Of a DNA stretch of 64,000 bases, positions 1 to 7,864 are shown piece after piece. Both the position numbers and the translations under genes were made by a program. Under the pieces are notes generated by a model. The model made no database searches. It had not been told where the DNA came from and saw nothing but the letters and a program-made list of their open reading frames with translations. Position 1 is the stretch's first letter; every line of letters starts with the position of its first letter. This DNA is from Aureimonas ureilytica DSM 18598 = NBRC 106430 (lineage in GTDB: Bacteria; Pseudomonadota; Alphaproteobacteria; Rhizobiales; Rhizobiaceae), in NCBI RefSeq assembly GCF_000382705.1, contig NZ_ARQE01000005.1, forward strand, positions 1 through 64,000, read 5' to 3'.

Positions 1-279
1 GACATCGTCGTCATGGATAACCTCGGCTCGCACAAGTCGGCCGAGATCCGCCGGATGATCCAGGCGGCCGGGGCACGGCTCTGGTACCTGCCGCCCTACT
101 CGCCCGACCTCAATCCGATCGAACAGGCCTTCGCCAAGATCAAGCATTGGATGCGCATGGCCCAGAAGCGGACCATCGAGGAAACGTGGCGACACGTCGG
201 CCACCTCGTCACCACCATCCCGTCCGACGAATGCGCAAACTACTTCGAAAACGCAGGCTATGCTTCCGTCAAAACCTGA
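1..279 (+). pseudogene. IS630-family transposase, C-terminal part (cut by window edge)
   Basis: The reading frame is already open at base 1 and ends at a TGA at 277-279, so only the last 92 codons are visible. The fragment shows the second catalytic Asp in a [10 protein letters not shown] context and the third acidic residue in [13 protein letters not shown], which are hallmarks of the IS630/Tc1 DDE endonuclease fold. The N-terminal helix-turn-helix and first Asp would lie to the left of the window. IS630 proteins are often expressed from two frameshifted frames, and whether this copy is intact cannot be judged. It is followed by GC-rich palindromes and then core genes, so it marks one end of an insertion. 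I list it as partial rather than proven defective. Confidence 0.85.
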
Positions 280-285
280 AACGCT

Positions 286-352
286 CTAGTCCGCCCGGGC
301 GGACTGAGCCGCTTGGGCGGATCGCTCCGCCGGGGCGGACTAGTCCGCCCGC
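286..352. repeat. Cluster of GC-rich palindromes downstream of the IS630 fragment
   Basis: A 16-bp perfect palindrome (GTCCGCCCGGGCGGAC) lies at 289-304. A second 18-bp perfect palindrome centred on CTAG lies at 333-350. Further GGGCGGA and TCCGCC words lie between them. The core words can pair in several alternative hairpins. The position right after the transposase stop fits the terminal region of the element or a strong bidirectional terminator. IS630 elements insert at TA, often within CTAG, and both palindromes carry or abut CTAG. I cannot decide which role is real because the other IS end is outside the window. Confidence 0.6.
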
Positions 353-361
353 TCCAGCCGA

Positions 362-1141
362 TCAGCCGTTGAGGATTCGCAGCGCCGCTTCGTGCAGCTT
401 CGGCGTCGCGGCGGCGATGACGTCGCCGCCCTCCTCGGGACGCCCGCCATCGAAGGTCGTGATGACGCCGCCCGCCTTCTCCACGAGCGGCGTCAGCGCC
501 ACGATGTCGTAGGGCTGCAAGCCGGGCTCGACGCAGATATCGACATGGCCCGAGGCCAGCATGGCGAAGGCGTAGCAATCGGCGCCGAAACGCGTCAGGC
601 GAACCGAATCCACCAGCGACTGGAACCGCTCCTTGAGCGGCGAATGGAACAGCTCGGGCGCAGAGGAGAAGAGCGTCGCGCTTTCCAGGCCTCCGATATC
701 GCGCACCTGCAGCGTGCGCCGGCCGAGCGGCCCGTCGCTCCAGGCCCCCTCCGGCGTCGCCCAGAAGCGCTCGCCCGTATAGGGCTGGCTCATGATGCCG
801 AACTGGGCGACGCCCTTCACGGTGAGGCCGATCAACGTGCCCCAGACGGGAACGCCGCAGATGAAGGGCCGCGTTCCGTCCACCGGGTCGATCACCCAGA
901 GCAGATCGCCCTCGCCCGTGCGGCCGAATTCCTCGCCGAGAATTGCGTGGGCGGGAAACACCTCCTCGATCACGCGGCGGATCGCCTTTTCGGCTTCGCG
1001 ATCGGCTTCCGTCACCGGGTCGAACGTATAGCCCTCGCGCGGCTTGTTATCGATGAGCAGCGGCTGGCGAAAACGCGGCAGCGTTTCCTTGGCCGCCACG
1101 TCGGCGAGGCGGAAGAGAAAGTCGGCATCGGGGAGTTGCAT
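362..1141 (-). CDS. hisN: Histidinol-phosphatase of the inositol monophosphatase family (HisN type)
   Basis: A 259-residue protein of the Mg2+-dependent inositol monophosphatase fold. Metal-binding motifs are visible in order: GEEFG at about residues 69-73, WVIDPVDGT with Asp85 and Asp88, and a C-terminal PYDIVALTPLVEKAGG with Asp212, where many relatives have Trp-Asp instead of Tyr-Asp. In Actinobacteria and many Rhizobiales the HisN subfamily dephosphorylates L-histidinol phosphate, the penultimate step of histidine synthesis. Length and motif spacing are normal. It lies 99 bp downstream of the N-formylglutamate amidohydrolase gene on the same strand, an order common in this bacterial order. 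Inositol monophosphatase activity cannot be excluded by sequence alone. Confidence 0.85.
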   Translation of the reverse strand: MQLPDADFLFRLADVAAKETLPRFRQPLLIDNKPREGYTFDPVTEADREAEKAIRRVIEEVFPAHAILGEEFGRTGEGDLLWVIDPVDGTRPFICGVPVWGTLIGLTVKGVAQFGIMSQPYTGERFWATPEGAWSDGPLGRRTLQVRDIGGLESATLFSSAPELFHSPLKERFQSLVDSVRLTRFGADCYAFAMLASGHVDICVEPGLQPYDIVALTPLVEKAGGVITTFDGGRPEEGGDVIAAATPKLHEAALRILNG

Positions 1142-1240
1142 GGGCGAATCCTCTCGGCAGAAGCGCCGCCCATATGGACCCGCGCGCGGGGCGAGGCCAA
1201 GCCGCCTCGCGCCGAAATCGCGTCGCGCGGCGGCGCTCTG

Positions 1241-2149
1241 CTATTCCGCCGCCGCCGCCATCTCGCCGCGCCAGCCGGTTTCCACCTCGTCGGCGAAACA
1301 GGTCACGAGGCTCCACAGGTCGCGCCGAAGCGCTCCGAACCCGTCATGGGGCAAGAAGGCCGCCTCGTCGGCATAGAGCGCGCGGTTGATCTCGATCTGG
1401 ATGGCGTGGACGCCGCGTCGCGGCCGGCCGTAGCGCTCGGTGATGAAGCCGCCCGCATAGGGCTTGTTGCGTGTCACTTCGTAGCCCATGGCGCCGAGGC
1501 GCTGCGTCACCATCACGACATAGGCGTGCAGCGCGCTTGTGCCGAACCGATCGCCCACCACCATGTCCGCCCGCCGGCCGCCCGGCAGGAGCCGAACCGA
1601 GGACGGCATGGAATGGCAGTCCACGAGGATCGCGAAGCCGAAGCGGCGGCGCGTGCGCTCGATCAGCGCTTCCAGCGCCTCGTGAAACGGGAAATAGATC
1701 GCGTCGACGCGATCCGTGATTTCCGTCAGCGGCAGCTTCGTGCCGTAGATTTCCTCGCGCTCGGCCACGATGCGCGGGATCGTGCCGAGACCGCCGGCGA
1801 CCCGCACGGAGGCCGCGTTCACGAAATCGGGCAGCGGCCCGTCGAACATGCCGGGGTCGAGCTCGTAGGGCTCGCGATTGACGTCGAGATAGGCGCGCGG
1901 AAACCGCGCGAGGAGAAAGGGCGCGCCGAGCGCCGGCACGAAGTCGAACAGCTGATCGACGAACAGGTCTTCCGAGCGCCGGATGGCGTCCGGTCCGAGA
2001 CGGCTCTGCGCGATGAAGCGGCTCGGATAGGCCCGGCCGCTATGGGGCGAGCAGAAGACGAAGGGAAGGGTCTGGTCGGTGGGTTCGACGATCTCGAAGG
2101 CTGGGCATGCGCCGGCCGCCGTTTCGAAGCTCGGTATGGCGGTCTGCAA
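1241..2149 (-). CDS. N-formylglutamate amidohydrolase family protein
   Basis: A 302-residue cytoplasmic protein of the N-formylglutamate amidohydrolase (FGase/HutG2) family, which hydrolyses N-formyl-L-glutamate to glutamate and formate. The metal-site motif CSPHSGR is at about residues 33-39. Later landmarks are an LDVNREPYELD stretch, ILVDCHSMPS in the middle and IEINRALY near the C-terminus, all typical of the family. In rhizobial genomes this gene commonly sits beside cpdR and away from the hut operon, so its true substrate may be another N-formyl or amide compound. It is divergent from cpdR and upstream of hisN. Confidence 0.85.
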   Translation of the reverse strand: MQTAIPSFETAAGACPAFEIVEPTDQTLPFVFCSPHSGRAYPSRFIAQSRLGPDAIRRSEDLFVDQLFDFVPALGAPFLLARFPRAYLDVNREPYELDPGMFDGPLPDFVNAASVRVAGGLGTIPRIVAEREEIYGTKLPLTEITDRVDAIYFPFHEALEALIERTRRRFGFAILVDCHSMPSSVRLLPGGRRADMVVGDRFGTSALHAYVVMVTQRLGAMGYEVTRNKPYAGGFITERYGRPRRGVHAIQIEINRALYADEAAFLPHDGFGALRRDLWSLVTCFADEVETGWRGEMAAAAE

Positions 2150-2306
2150 CGGTGCTCCTTCCCCTTTCTTAAGCCTTCTGCGTCGAATATAAGGTCGGGA
2201 ATTCTCCTGAACATTCCACTTAGCCCTTGTTTAAGCAATCTGCTAAATGGATTGTTGGAAACGGGCTTTCATCCGGGGCTCCATCCCGGCAGACGGACAT
2301 GGACGA

Positions 2307-2672
2307 ATGTACAAAATCCTTTTGGCCGAAGACGACAACGACATGCGCCGCTTCCTCGCCAAGGCGCTCGAAAAGGCGGGCTACGAGGTGACGGCCTACG
2401 ACAATGGCGGCTCGGCCTACGAGCGGCTGCGCGAAGAGCCCTTCTCGCTCCTGCTCACCGACATCGTCATGCCCGAGATGGACGGCATCGAACTGGCGCG
2501 CCGCGCCACCGAGCTCGACCCCGACCTCAAGGTCATGTTCATCACGGGCTTCGCCGCCGTCGCTCTGAACCCGGACTCCAAGGCGCCGAAAGACGCCAAG
2601 ATCCTGTCCAAGCCCTTCCACCTGCGCGAGCTGGTCGAGGAAGTCGGCAAGATGCTCCAGGACGCCGCCTGA
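2307..2672 (+). CDS. cpdR: Single-domain response regulator CpdR
   Basis: A 121-residue stand-alone receiver domain with no output domain. Acidic-pocket residues AEDDND (9-12), phosphoacceptor Asp52 in TDIVMPEMDG, and Lys102 in SKPFH are all present. In Caulobacter and Sinorhizobium, unphosphorylated CpdR is an adaptor for ClpXP that promotes timed degradation of cell-cycle proteins such as CtrA; phosphorylation comes through the CckA-ChpT relay. I chose ATG 2307 because the CpdR family starts with MxKILLAEDDxDMR; the same frame is open further upstream to 2247, but that extension has no family counterpart. The next features downstream are three tRNA-Val genes. Confidence 0.92.
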   Translation: MYKILLAEDDNDMRRFLAKALEKAGYEVTAYDNGGSAYERLREEPFSLLLTDIVMPEMDGIELARRATELDPDLKVMFITGFAAVALNPDSKAPKDAKILSKPFHLRELVEEVGKMLQDAA

Positions 2673-2698
2673 CACCATCGATCGGCGGCGGGAATCGC

Positions 2699-2727
2699 TT
2701 GACCTCGCCGCCGTGACATGGTCATAA
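2699..2727 (+). promoter_or_regulatory. Promoter of tRNA-Val copy 1
   Basis: TTGACC at 2699-2704, a 17-bp spacer and TCATAA at 2722-2727, ending 14 bases before the tRNA. The arrangement matches the CTTGAC-N17 alphaproteobacterial housekeeping promoter and recurs at the two other copies. Confidence 0.75.
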
Positions 2728-2741
2728 GCGCGTCATCGAAT

Positions 2742-2816
<75 letters not shown>

Positions 2817-2921
2817 TTCGAAATGTCATTCCATCATCATCATTCTTCGTACCGTCGTAATCGAGCGGCGGTGTTCGGTGTTTCCCGTCGCGTTTCAGCC
2901 TGTCACGCCGCTTTCACATTC

Positions 2922-2950
2922 TTGACGACTCACGCGATCCATGGTCTATC
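2922..2950 (+). promoter_or_regulatory. Promoter of tRNA-Val copy 2
   Basis: TTGACG at 2922-2927, a 17-bp spacer and TCTATC at 2945-2950, ending 13 bases before the tRNA. The spacer ends in CATGG, as it does in the promoters of copies 1 and 3. Confidence 0.75.
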
Positions 2951-2963
2951 CGCCTCGTCGGTT

Positions 2964-3038
<75 letters not shown>

Positions 3039-3125
3039 TCCGACCCCTTCCTTCCCTTCCTGGATATGCAACGCGCAGCGTCGCGCACGTCCCGCTTCGC
3101 GCCATGGATTTCGCGCGATTCATCC

Positions 3126-3154
3126 TTGACGACCGGCCGCCGTCATGGTCTATG
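3126..3154 (+). promoter_or_regulatory. Promoter of tRNA-Val copy 3
   Basis: TTGACG at 3126-3131, a 17-bp spacer and TCTATG at 3149-3154, ending 13 bases before the tRNA. Confidence 0.75.
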
Positions 3155-3167
3155 CGCTTCATCGAAT

Positions 3168-3242
<75 letters not shown>

Positions 3243-3652
3243 TTCGAGCCCTCGAGGTTTCCAGCCCCTTACTGGGCAGTCGGACCTCGTCATTCGCCCC
3301 CGATCCGACCGCAAGCTTCCTCTGCTCGCAGATGGATCCAACGCGTCCGTTCAGCTCCCTCCATGCGATCGACGCCGCGACGAGGTGATGCGAGGGCGCA
3401 CCCAATCCGACCCCTGAAGAGCCTTTACGACGGGCGCTTCCCAACTCGATCCGGGAACACCTTCCCGAGAAGCCCTCTGCCCGCCATCGCGGCCCGCACA
3501 GCGTATCCGGCCCCAAACCGGCATGATGTTGGCCTCTCCTCCGTCCAGCGCTCCCAGCCCCTCCTCCGAACGCAAAAACGCCGGCGGTCCTGTCGAGGTC
3601 CGCCGGCGCTTTGGTCCTGCCGATCCGTCGTCGCCCTAGCCGGGCGAGCGGA
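3243..3652. other. Intergenic region between the tRNA-Val cluster and guaA
   Basis: About 410 bases. Apart from the guaA terminator hairpin near its right end, I see no convincing gene. Short open frames exist on both strands but lack a Shine-Dalgarno sequence or any recognisable protein. Confidence 0.6.
3574..3608 (-). terminator. Rho-independent terminator of guaA
   Basis: A 9-bp perfect stem (arms 3579-3587 and 3600-3608, CGCCGGCGG/CCGCCGGCG) is followed on the minus strand by five T residues (3574-3578). It lies 44 bp past the guaA stop. Confidence 0.85.
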
Positions 3653-5209
3653 TCATTCCCACTCGATCGTGCCGGGCGGCTTGGACGTCACGTCGTAGAC
3701 GACGCGGTTGATGCCCTTGACCTCGTTGATGATGCGGGTCGCGGCATTGCCGAGGAACTCCATGTCGAAGGCGTAGAAATCCGCCGTCATGCCGTCCACC
3801 GAGGTCACGGCGCGCAGGGCGCAGACGAACTCGTAGGTGCGCCCGTCGCCCATGACACCGACCGTCTGAACGGGAAGGAGCACGGCGAAGGCCTGCCAGA
3901 TCGCGTCGTAGAGGCCGGCCTTGCGGATTTCGTCGAGATAGATCGCATCCGCCTGACGCAGGATCTCCAGCTTCTCGCGCGTGATGCCGCCGGGGCAGCG
4001 GATGGCGAGACCCGGGCCGGGGAACGGATGGCGACCGACGAACTGCTCGGGCAGGCCGAGTTCGCGGCCAAGCTCGCGCACCTCGTCCTTGAAGAGCTCG
4101 CGCAGCGGCTCCACGAGCTTCATGTTCATGCGCTCGGGCAGACCGCCGACATTGTGGTGCGACTTGATCGTCACCGACGGACCGCCGGTGAAGGACACGC
4201 TTTCGATGACGTCCGGATAGAGCGTGCCCTGCGCCAGGAAGTCGGCGCCGCCGATCTTCTTCGCCTCGGCCTCGAAGGTCTCGATGAAGAGGCGGCCGAT
4301 CGTCTTGCGCTTGACCTCGGGGTCCATCTCGCCTTCGAGCGCGCCGATGAAGAGGTCCTGCGCCTGAACGTGGACGAGCGGGATGTTGTAATGGTCGCGG
4401 AACATGCCGACGACCTGCTCTGCCTCGCCCATGCGCAGGAGACCGTGATCCACGAAGATGCAGGTCAGCTGATCGCCGATCGCCTCATGGATGAGGATGG
4501 CCGCGACCGAGGAATCGACGCCGCCCGACAGGCCGCAGATGACGCGGGCATCGCCGACCTTGGCGCGGATTTCCTGCACCGCCTGCTCGCGGAAGGCGGC
4601 CATGGTCCAGTCGCCCTTGAGACCCGCGATGCGGTGGACGAAATTGGAAATGAGCTTGGCGCCATCCGGCGTGTGGACGACTTCCGGGTGGAACTGCACG
4701 CCGTAGAAGCGGCGGGCTTCGTCGGCGATGGCGGCGAAGGGCGCGCCCGGCGAGGCGGCGATGATTTCGAAACCCTTGGGCAGCGCGGTGACGCGGTCGC
4801 CATGGCTCATCCAGACCTGATGGCGCGTGCCCTCGGCCCAGATGCCGTCGAAGAGCGGCGAGGCTTTCTGCACTTCGAGGAAGGCGCGGCCGAATTCGCG
4901 ATGCAGCCCGCCTTCGATCCGGCCGCCGAGCTGGGCGCACATGGTCTGCTGGCCGTAGCAGATGCCGAGAACCGGAATGCCGGACGAGAAGATGATCTCG
5001 GGCGCGCGCGGCGAGTTTTCCTCGGTGGTGGACGCGGGCGAGCCGGAGAGGATCACGGCCTTCGGGTTCAACCGGCGGAAGCCTTCTTCCGCCGACTGGA
5101 ACGGCACGATCTCGGAATAGACGCCGGCCTCGCGCACGCGCCGCGCAATGAGCTGCGTGACCTGGGAGCCGAAATCGACGATGAGGATGGTATCGAGGTG
5201 CTGGGTCAT
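3653..5209 (-). CDS. guaA: GMP synthase (glutamine-hydrolysing)
   Basis: A 518-residue full-length enzyme that aminates XMP to GMP using ATP and glutamine, the last step of guanine nucleotide synthesis. The class I glutamine amidotransferase domain (about 1-200) has nucleophile Cys84 in GICYGQ and the His174/Glu176 pair in QFHPE. The ATP pyrophosphatase domain has the PP-loop GLSGGVDSS at about 226-234, and the C-terminal dimerisation domain ends in the conserved KPPGTIEWE. guaB, which supplies XMP, is 6.7 kb away on the same strand. The ATG at 5209 starts a normal [16 protein letters not shown]-terminus. A divergent gene for a secreted esterase lies upstream. Confidence 0.97.
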   Translation of the reverse strand: MTQHLDTILIVDFGSQVTQLIARRVREAGVYSEIVPFQSAEEGFRRLNPKAVILSGSPASTTEENSPRAPEIIFSSGIPVLGICYGQQTMCAQLGGRIEGGLHREFGRAFLEVQKASPLFDGIWAEGTRHQVWMSHGDRVTALPKGFEIIAASPGAPFAAIADEARRFYGVQFHPEVVHTPDGAKLISNFVHRIAGLKGDWTMAAFREQAVQEIRAKVGDARVICGLSGGVDSSVAAILIHEAIGDQLTCIFVDHGLLRMGEAEQVVGMFRDHYNIPLVHVQAQDLFIGALEGEMDPEVKRKTIGRLFIETFEAEAKKIGGADFLAQGTLYPDVIESVSFTGGPSVTIKSHHNVGGLPERMNMKLVEPLRELFKDEVRELGRELGLPEQFVGRHPFPGPGLAIRCPGGITREKLEILRQADAIYLDEIRKAGLYDAIWQAFAVLLPVQTVGVMGDGRTYEFVCALRAVTSVDGMTADFYAFDMEFLGNAATRIINEVKGINRVVYDVTSKPPGTIEWE

Positions 5210-5365
5210 GGCGGACTTCTAGATAAGGCGCTGCAAAAGGCAAGAGCCTGCCGGTCCGGCGGGCCGCCGCGACGCGTTTTGTCACGCAAGCGTCGCCGGC
5301 TCGTAGCCCTCCTGTCATGGTTCCCTTGTGTTCTCCGCCGCATTCCGCCCCCTCGGAGACATCCT

Positions 5366-6727
5366 ATGAAACCGATTCTCACGCTCACCGCCCTTCTCGC
5401 GCTCGGCGCCTTCCCGGCCTTCGCCGACGAGGCCCTCGAAGGCCGCGCCTTCCCTGCGACGCTGGAAGCGCAGGCCGTGCTCCCCGCCGACACGACGCTA
5501 CCCGCACCTGCGGACGCGCCCGAGCATCTGCGCCAGGCCGGCAAGTTCACGACGCCCGACCGCAAGCGCACGGTGGCGCTCGGCTCCGTGCCCGGCAAGG
5601 ACGGCCTGCGCGCGACCGGCTACGGCCTGCCGTTGGATGGTCAGGCCGTGCAGGGCTTTTCCGGCATCAGGACCATGCCGGACGGCACGTTCTGGAGCCT
5701 TTCCGACAACGGCTTCGGCACCAAGGCCAATTCCAGCGACGCCGCGCTGATGCTGCACAAGCTGCGCATCGACTGGGAGAAGGGCGGCGTGGAGCGGCAG
5801 GAAACGATCTTCCTCACCGACCCCGACCATGTCGCGCCCTTCCCGATCGTTCTGGAAGGCGCGGAGAAGCGCTATCTGACCGGCGCCGATTTCGACGTCG
5901 AATCCATCCAGCCGACCGAGGACGGGTTCTGGATCGGCGAGGAGTTCGGCCCCTATCTCCTGCATGTCGACAAGACCGGCAAGCTGCTCTCCGTCCATGA
6001 GACGAAGATCGGCGACGTCACCGTCCGCTCGCCCGACAATCCGACGCTGAACCTGCCGGCCGATCCGACGAAGCCCCTCCCCGCCTTCAATCTGAAGCGC
6101 TCGGGCGGTTTCGAGGGCATGGCCCTGTCCAAGGACGGCACGCACCTTCTCGCGCTCCTGGAAGGGCCGATCTTCAAGGACGGCGCGCCGGAGAAGACCG
6201 AGGACGGACGCACCGCCCTTCGCATCGCCGAGTTCGACGTCAAGACGGGCGACTGGACCGGGCGCTCCTGGCTTTATCCGCTGAGCGCCGGCGGCGCCGC
6301 GATCGGCGATTTCAACATGCTGGACGAGAAGACCGGCCTCGTGATCGAGCGCGACAATGGCGCCGGCCGCGCGGCACAGGCCTGCCAGGGCGAGGCGAAG
6401 CTCGATTGCTTCGCGACGCCCGCCAAGGTCAAGCGCGTCTACAAGATCGCGCTCGACGACGAGACGGTCGGCAAGGCGGTGCGCAAGATCGGCTATATCG
6501 ATCTTCTGGACATCAAGGACCCGAAGGGCGTCGCAAGCCAGGGCTCCAAAGACGGCGTCTACGACATGCCCTTCGTCACGATCGAGAATGTCGACCGACT
6601 GGACGAGACACATATCATCGTCGGCAACGACAACAACTTCCCCTTCTCGGCCGGTCGCGCGCTCGACAAGGCCGACGACAACGAGTTCGTGAAGCTCGAA
6701 GTCGGCGACTTCCTGAAGGCCGAATAA
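5366..6727 (+). CDS. Secreted phytase-like esterase family protein (PF13449 type)
   Basis: A 453-residue protein starting with a Sec signal peptide (MKPILTLTALLALGAFPAFA, cleavage before Asp-Glu). The mature part resembles the bacterial phytase-like family once annotated as DUF3616-like or 'esterase-like activity of phytase family': FSGIRTMPDGTFWSLSDNGFG, a DVESIQPTEDGFWIGEEFGPYL segment and VGNDNNFPFS near the end, consistent with a six-bladed propeller binding Ca2+ through Asp/Glu/Asn. The substrate is unknown; phytate or another phosphoester is a guess from the fold. The frame is open far upstream, but residues before the signal peptide are antisense to guaA and are not real. Confidence 0.85.
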   Translation: MKPILTLTALLALGAFPAFADEALEGRAFPATLEAQAVLPADTTLPAPADAPEHLRQAGKFTTPDRKRTVALGSVPGKDGLRATGYGLPLDGQAVQGFSGIRTMPDGTFWSLSDNGFGTKANSSDAALMLHKLRIDWEKGGVERQETIFLTDPDHVAPFPIVLEGAEKRYLTGADFDVESIQPTEDGFWIGEEFGPYLLHVDKTGKLLSVHETKIGDVTVRSPDNPTLNLPADPTKPLPAFNLKRSGGFEGMALSKDGTHLLALLEGPIFKDGAPEKTEDGRTALRIAEFDVKTGDWTGRSWLYPLSAGGAAIGDFNMLDEKTGLVIERDNGAGRAAQACQGEAKLDCFATPAKVKRVYKIALDDETVGKAVRKIGYIDLLDIKDPKGVASQGSKDGVYDMPFVTIENVDRLDETHIIVGNDNNFPFSAGRALDKADDNEFVKLEVGDFLKAE

Positions 6728-6735
6728 AATCGAGC

Positions 6736-6760
6736 GGCCGGGGGCTCAACGCCTCCGGCC
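6736..6760. terminator. Hairpin between convergent esterase and nucleosidase genes
   Basis: A 10-bp stem with one G-U pair (arms 6736-6745 and 6751-6760) and a 5-base loop lies in the 37-bp gap. The T tract is short (ACTTT), so it may serve both strands weakly. Confidence 0.6.
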
Positions 6761-6764
6761 ACTT

Positions 6765-7415
6765 TCAGAAGGTCAGCGCGTTCTCCTCGAGGCCACGCTT
6801 CAAAAGATCGAGCGCGAGCGCCAGTTCGCGGTCGAGCGTCGGAAGAAGCGCCGTCCAGTCGGTGTATTGGCGGAGTTCCTCCACACCGTCCGAAATGCCG
6901 CGAAGCGCCAGAAGCGGCACCGCGAAGCGATGCGCCGCGCGCCACACGGCGAAGGTCTCCATGTCCACCATATCGGCGTCGATCGTCTCGTAGCCGAGGC
7001 CCGACACGACATTGCCGCCCGTGGAAAGCCGCGCGGCCGGAATGCCCGGCAAGGGCGTCGCGAGCGGCACGGCGACGGGATGATCCACCAGCGGCGTCAC
7101 GCCCCTGGTGAAGCCGAGCGGTGAGGCGTCGATGTCGCGCCAGGAGACGCTGGAGGCCTGATAAACGCGCCCCTGCTCCAGATGGCGCGCGCCGGCCGAG
7201 CCGAGCGAGACGAGGAGATCGGGCGGCGTGCCCTGATCCCGCAGGCGCTGAAGGGCAATGCCGGTTTCGAGCGCGGCTTCGATCGGGCCGATGCCGGTCA
7301 TCAACGGGCGGATGCGGCGTTGAAGCTCCGGGCCATATTCGGCAGGCGCCGCCATGACGAAGAGGAGCCGTCGGCCGCCCCAGGTCTCGAGTGCGTGGGT
7401 TGCGGCCTCGCTCAT
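6765..7415 (-). CDS. 5'-methylthioadenosine/S-adenosylhomocysteine nucleosidase-like protein
   Basis: A 216-residue protein of the purine nucleoside phosphorylase/MTAN superfamily. Landmarks are TGIGPIEAA near residue 46, VSLGSAGARHL, VDMETFAVW (the Glu that contacts ribose is in the DMExF context) and the RGISDG loop with catalytic Asp. Members hydrolyse MTA and SAH to adenine plus a thio-sugar, recycling methionine and removing a methyltransferase inhibitor. The ATG at 7415 overlaps the tspO stop codon (ATGA), fixing the start and indicating translational coupling. It is shorter than E. coli MtnN and its N-terminus is divergent, so the precise substrate is uncertain. Confidence 0.75.
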   Translation of the reverse strand: MSEAATHALETWGGRRLLFVMAAPAEYGPELQRRIRPLMTGIGPIEAALETGIALQRLRDQGTPPDLLVSLGSAGARHLEQGRVYQASSVSWRDIDASPLGFTRGVTPLVDHPVAVPLATPLPGIPAARLSTGGNVVSGLGYETIDADMVDMETFAVWRAAHRFAVPLLALRGISDGVEELRQYTDWTALLPTLDRELALALDLLKRGLEENALTF

Positions 7416-7864
7416 CCGTTCAGCCTCAGGATCGCGGCGTTGAGCAGCGCGGCATAGGACACCCACATGGCATAGGGCACGAAGCACCAGAAGGCGAAGC
7501 GGTCCCGCGCCCCGGCGCGCGCCAGAAAAATCAGGATCGACGCGAGCAAGCCGAGAATGATGACGAGGGCCGGCAGGGTTGCATGGGCGTTGAAGAAGAG
7601 CGGCGGCCAAAGGAAGTTCAGCGCCATCTGGATCATCCAGGCCGTCAGCGCCTTCCGGTTGCCGGATTGCCAGACGCGCCAGCCGGCGAGCGCGATCAGC
7701 ACATAGAGCACTGACCAGACCGGCGCGAAGATCCAGTCCGGCGGGTTGAACCAGGGCTTGTCGAGATGGCGATACCAGCCGTCCGGCCGGGCGATCGTGC
7801 CGATCCAGGCGCCGCCGCCGAGCGAGACGGCGAGGAAGACGACAAGGGCGATCGCCGACTTCAT
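7412..7864 (-). CDS. tspO: TspO/MBR tryptophan-rich sensory protein
   Basis: A 150-residue integral membrane protein with five predicted helices and family motifs WYRHLDKPWFNPP, APVWSVLYVLIALAGWRVW, NFLWPPLFF and a C-terminal aromatic helix. TspO proteins bind tetrapyrroles and cholesterol-like ligands; in Rhodobacter it restrains photosynthesis gene expression and in Sinorhizobium it answers nutrient stress. The start at 7864 overlaps the stop of the upstream methyltransferase by 3 bases, and its own stop overlaps the nucleosidase start, so it is the middle gene of a tightly coupled operon. Confidence 0.92.
   Translation of the reverse strand: MKSAIALVVFLAVSLGGGAWIGTIARPDGWYRHLDKPWFNPPDWIFAPVWSVLYVLIALAGWRVWQSGNRKALTAWMIQMALNFLWPPLFFNAHATLPALVIILGLLASILIFLARAGARDRFAFWCFVPYAMWVSYAALLNAAILRLNG

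Noticed and set aside
2224..2260. TTAA-rich words upstream of cpdR resembling a CtrA binding site (TTAA-N7-TTAA).
   Set aside because: The second half is TAAA at N8-9, not TTAA at N7, so the match is too weak to call.
392..2716. Very long open frame of about 770 codons on the plus strand.
   Set aside because: It is antisense to hisN and the amidohydrolase gene and runs into cpdR. The translation is Arg/Ala/His-rich with no domain. Such frames arise from third-position GC bias.
3611..5365. N-terminal extension of the phytase-like esterase frame.
   Set aside because: The frame is open, but it is antisense to guaA, and a clear signal peptide begins at 5366.
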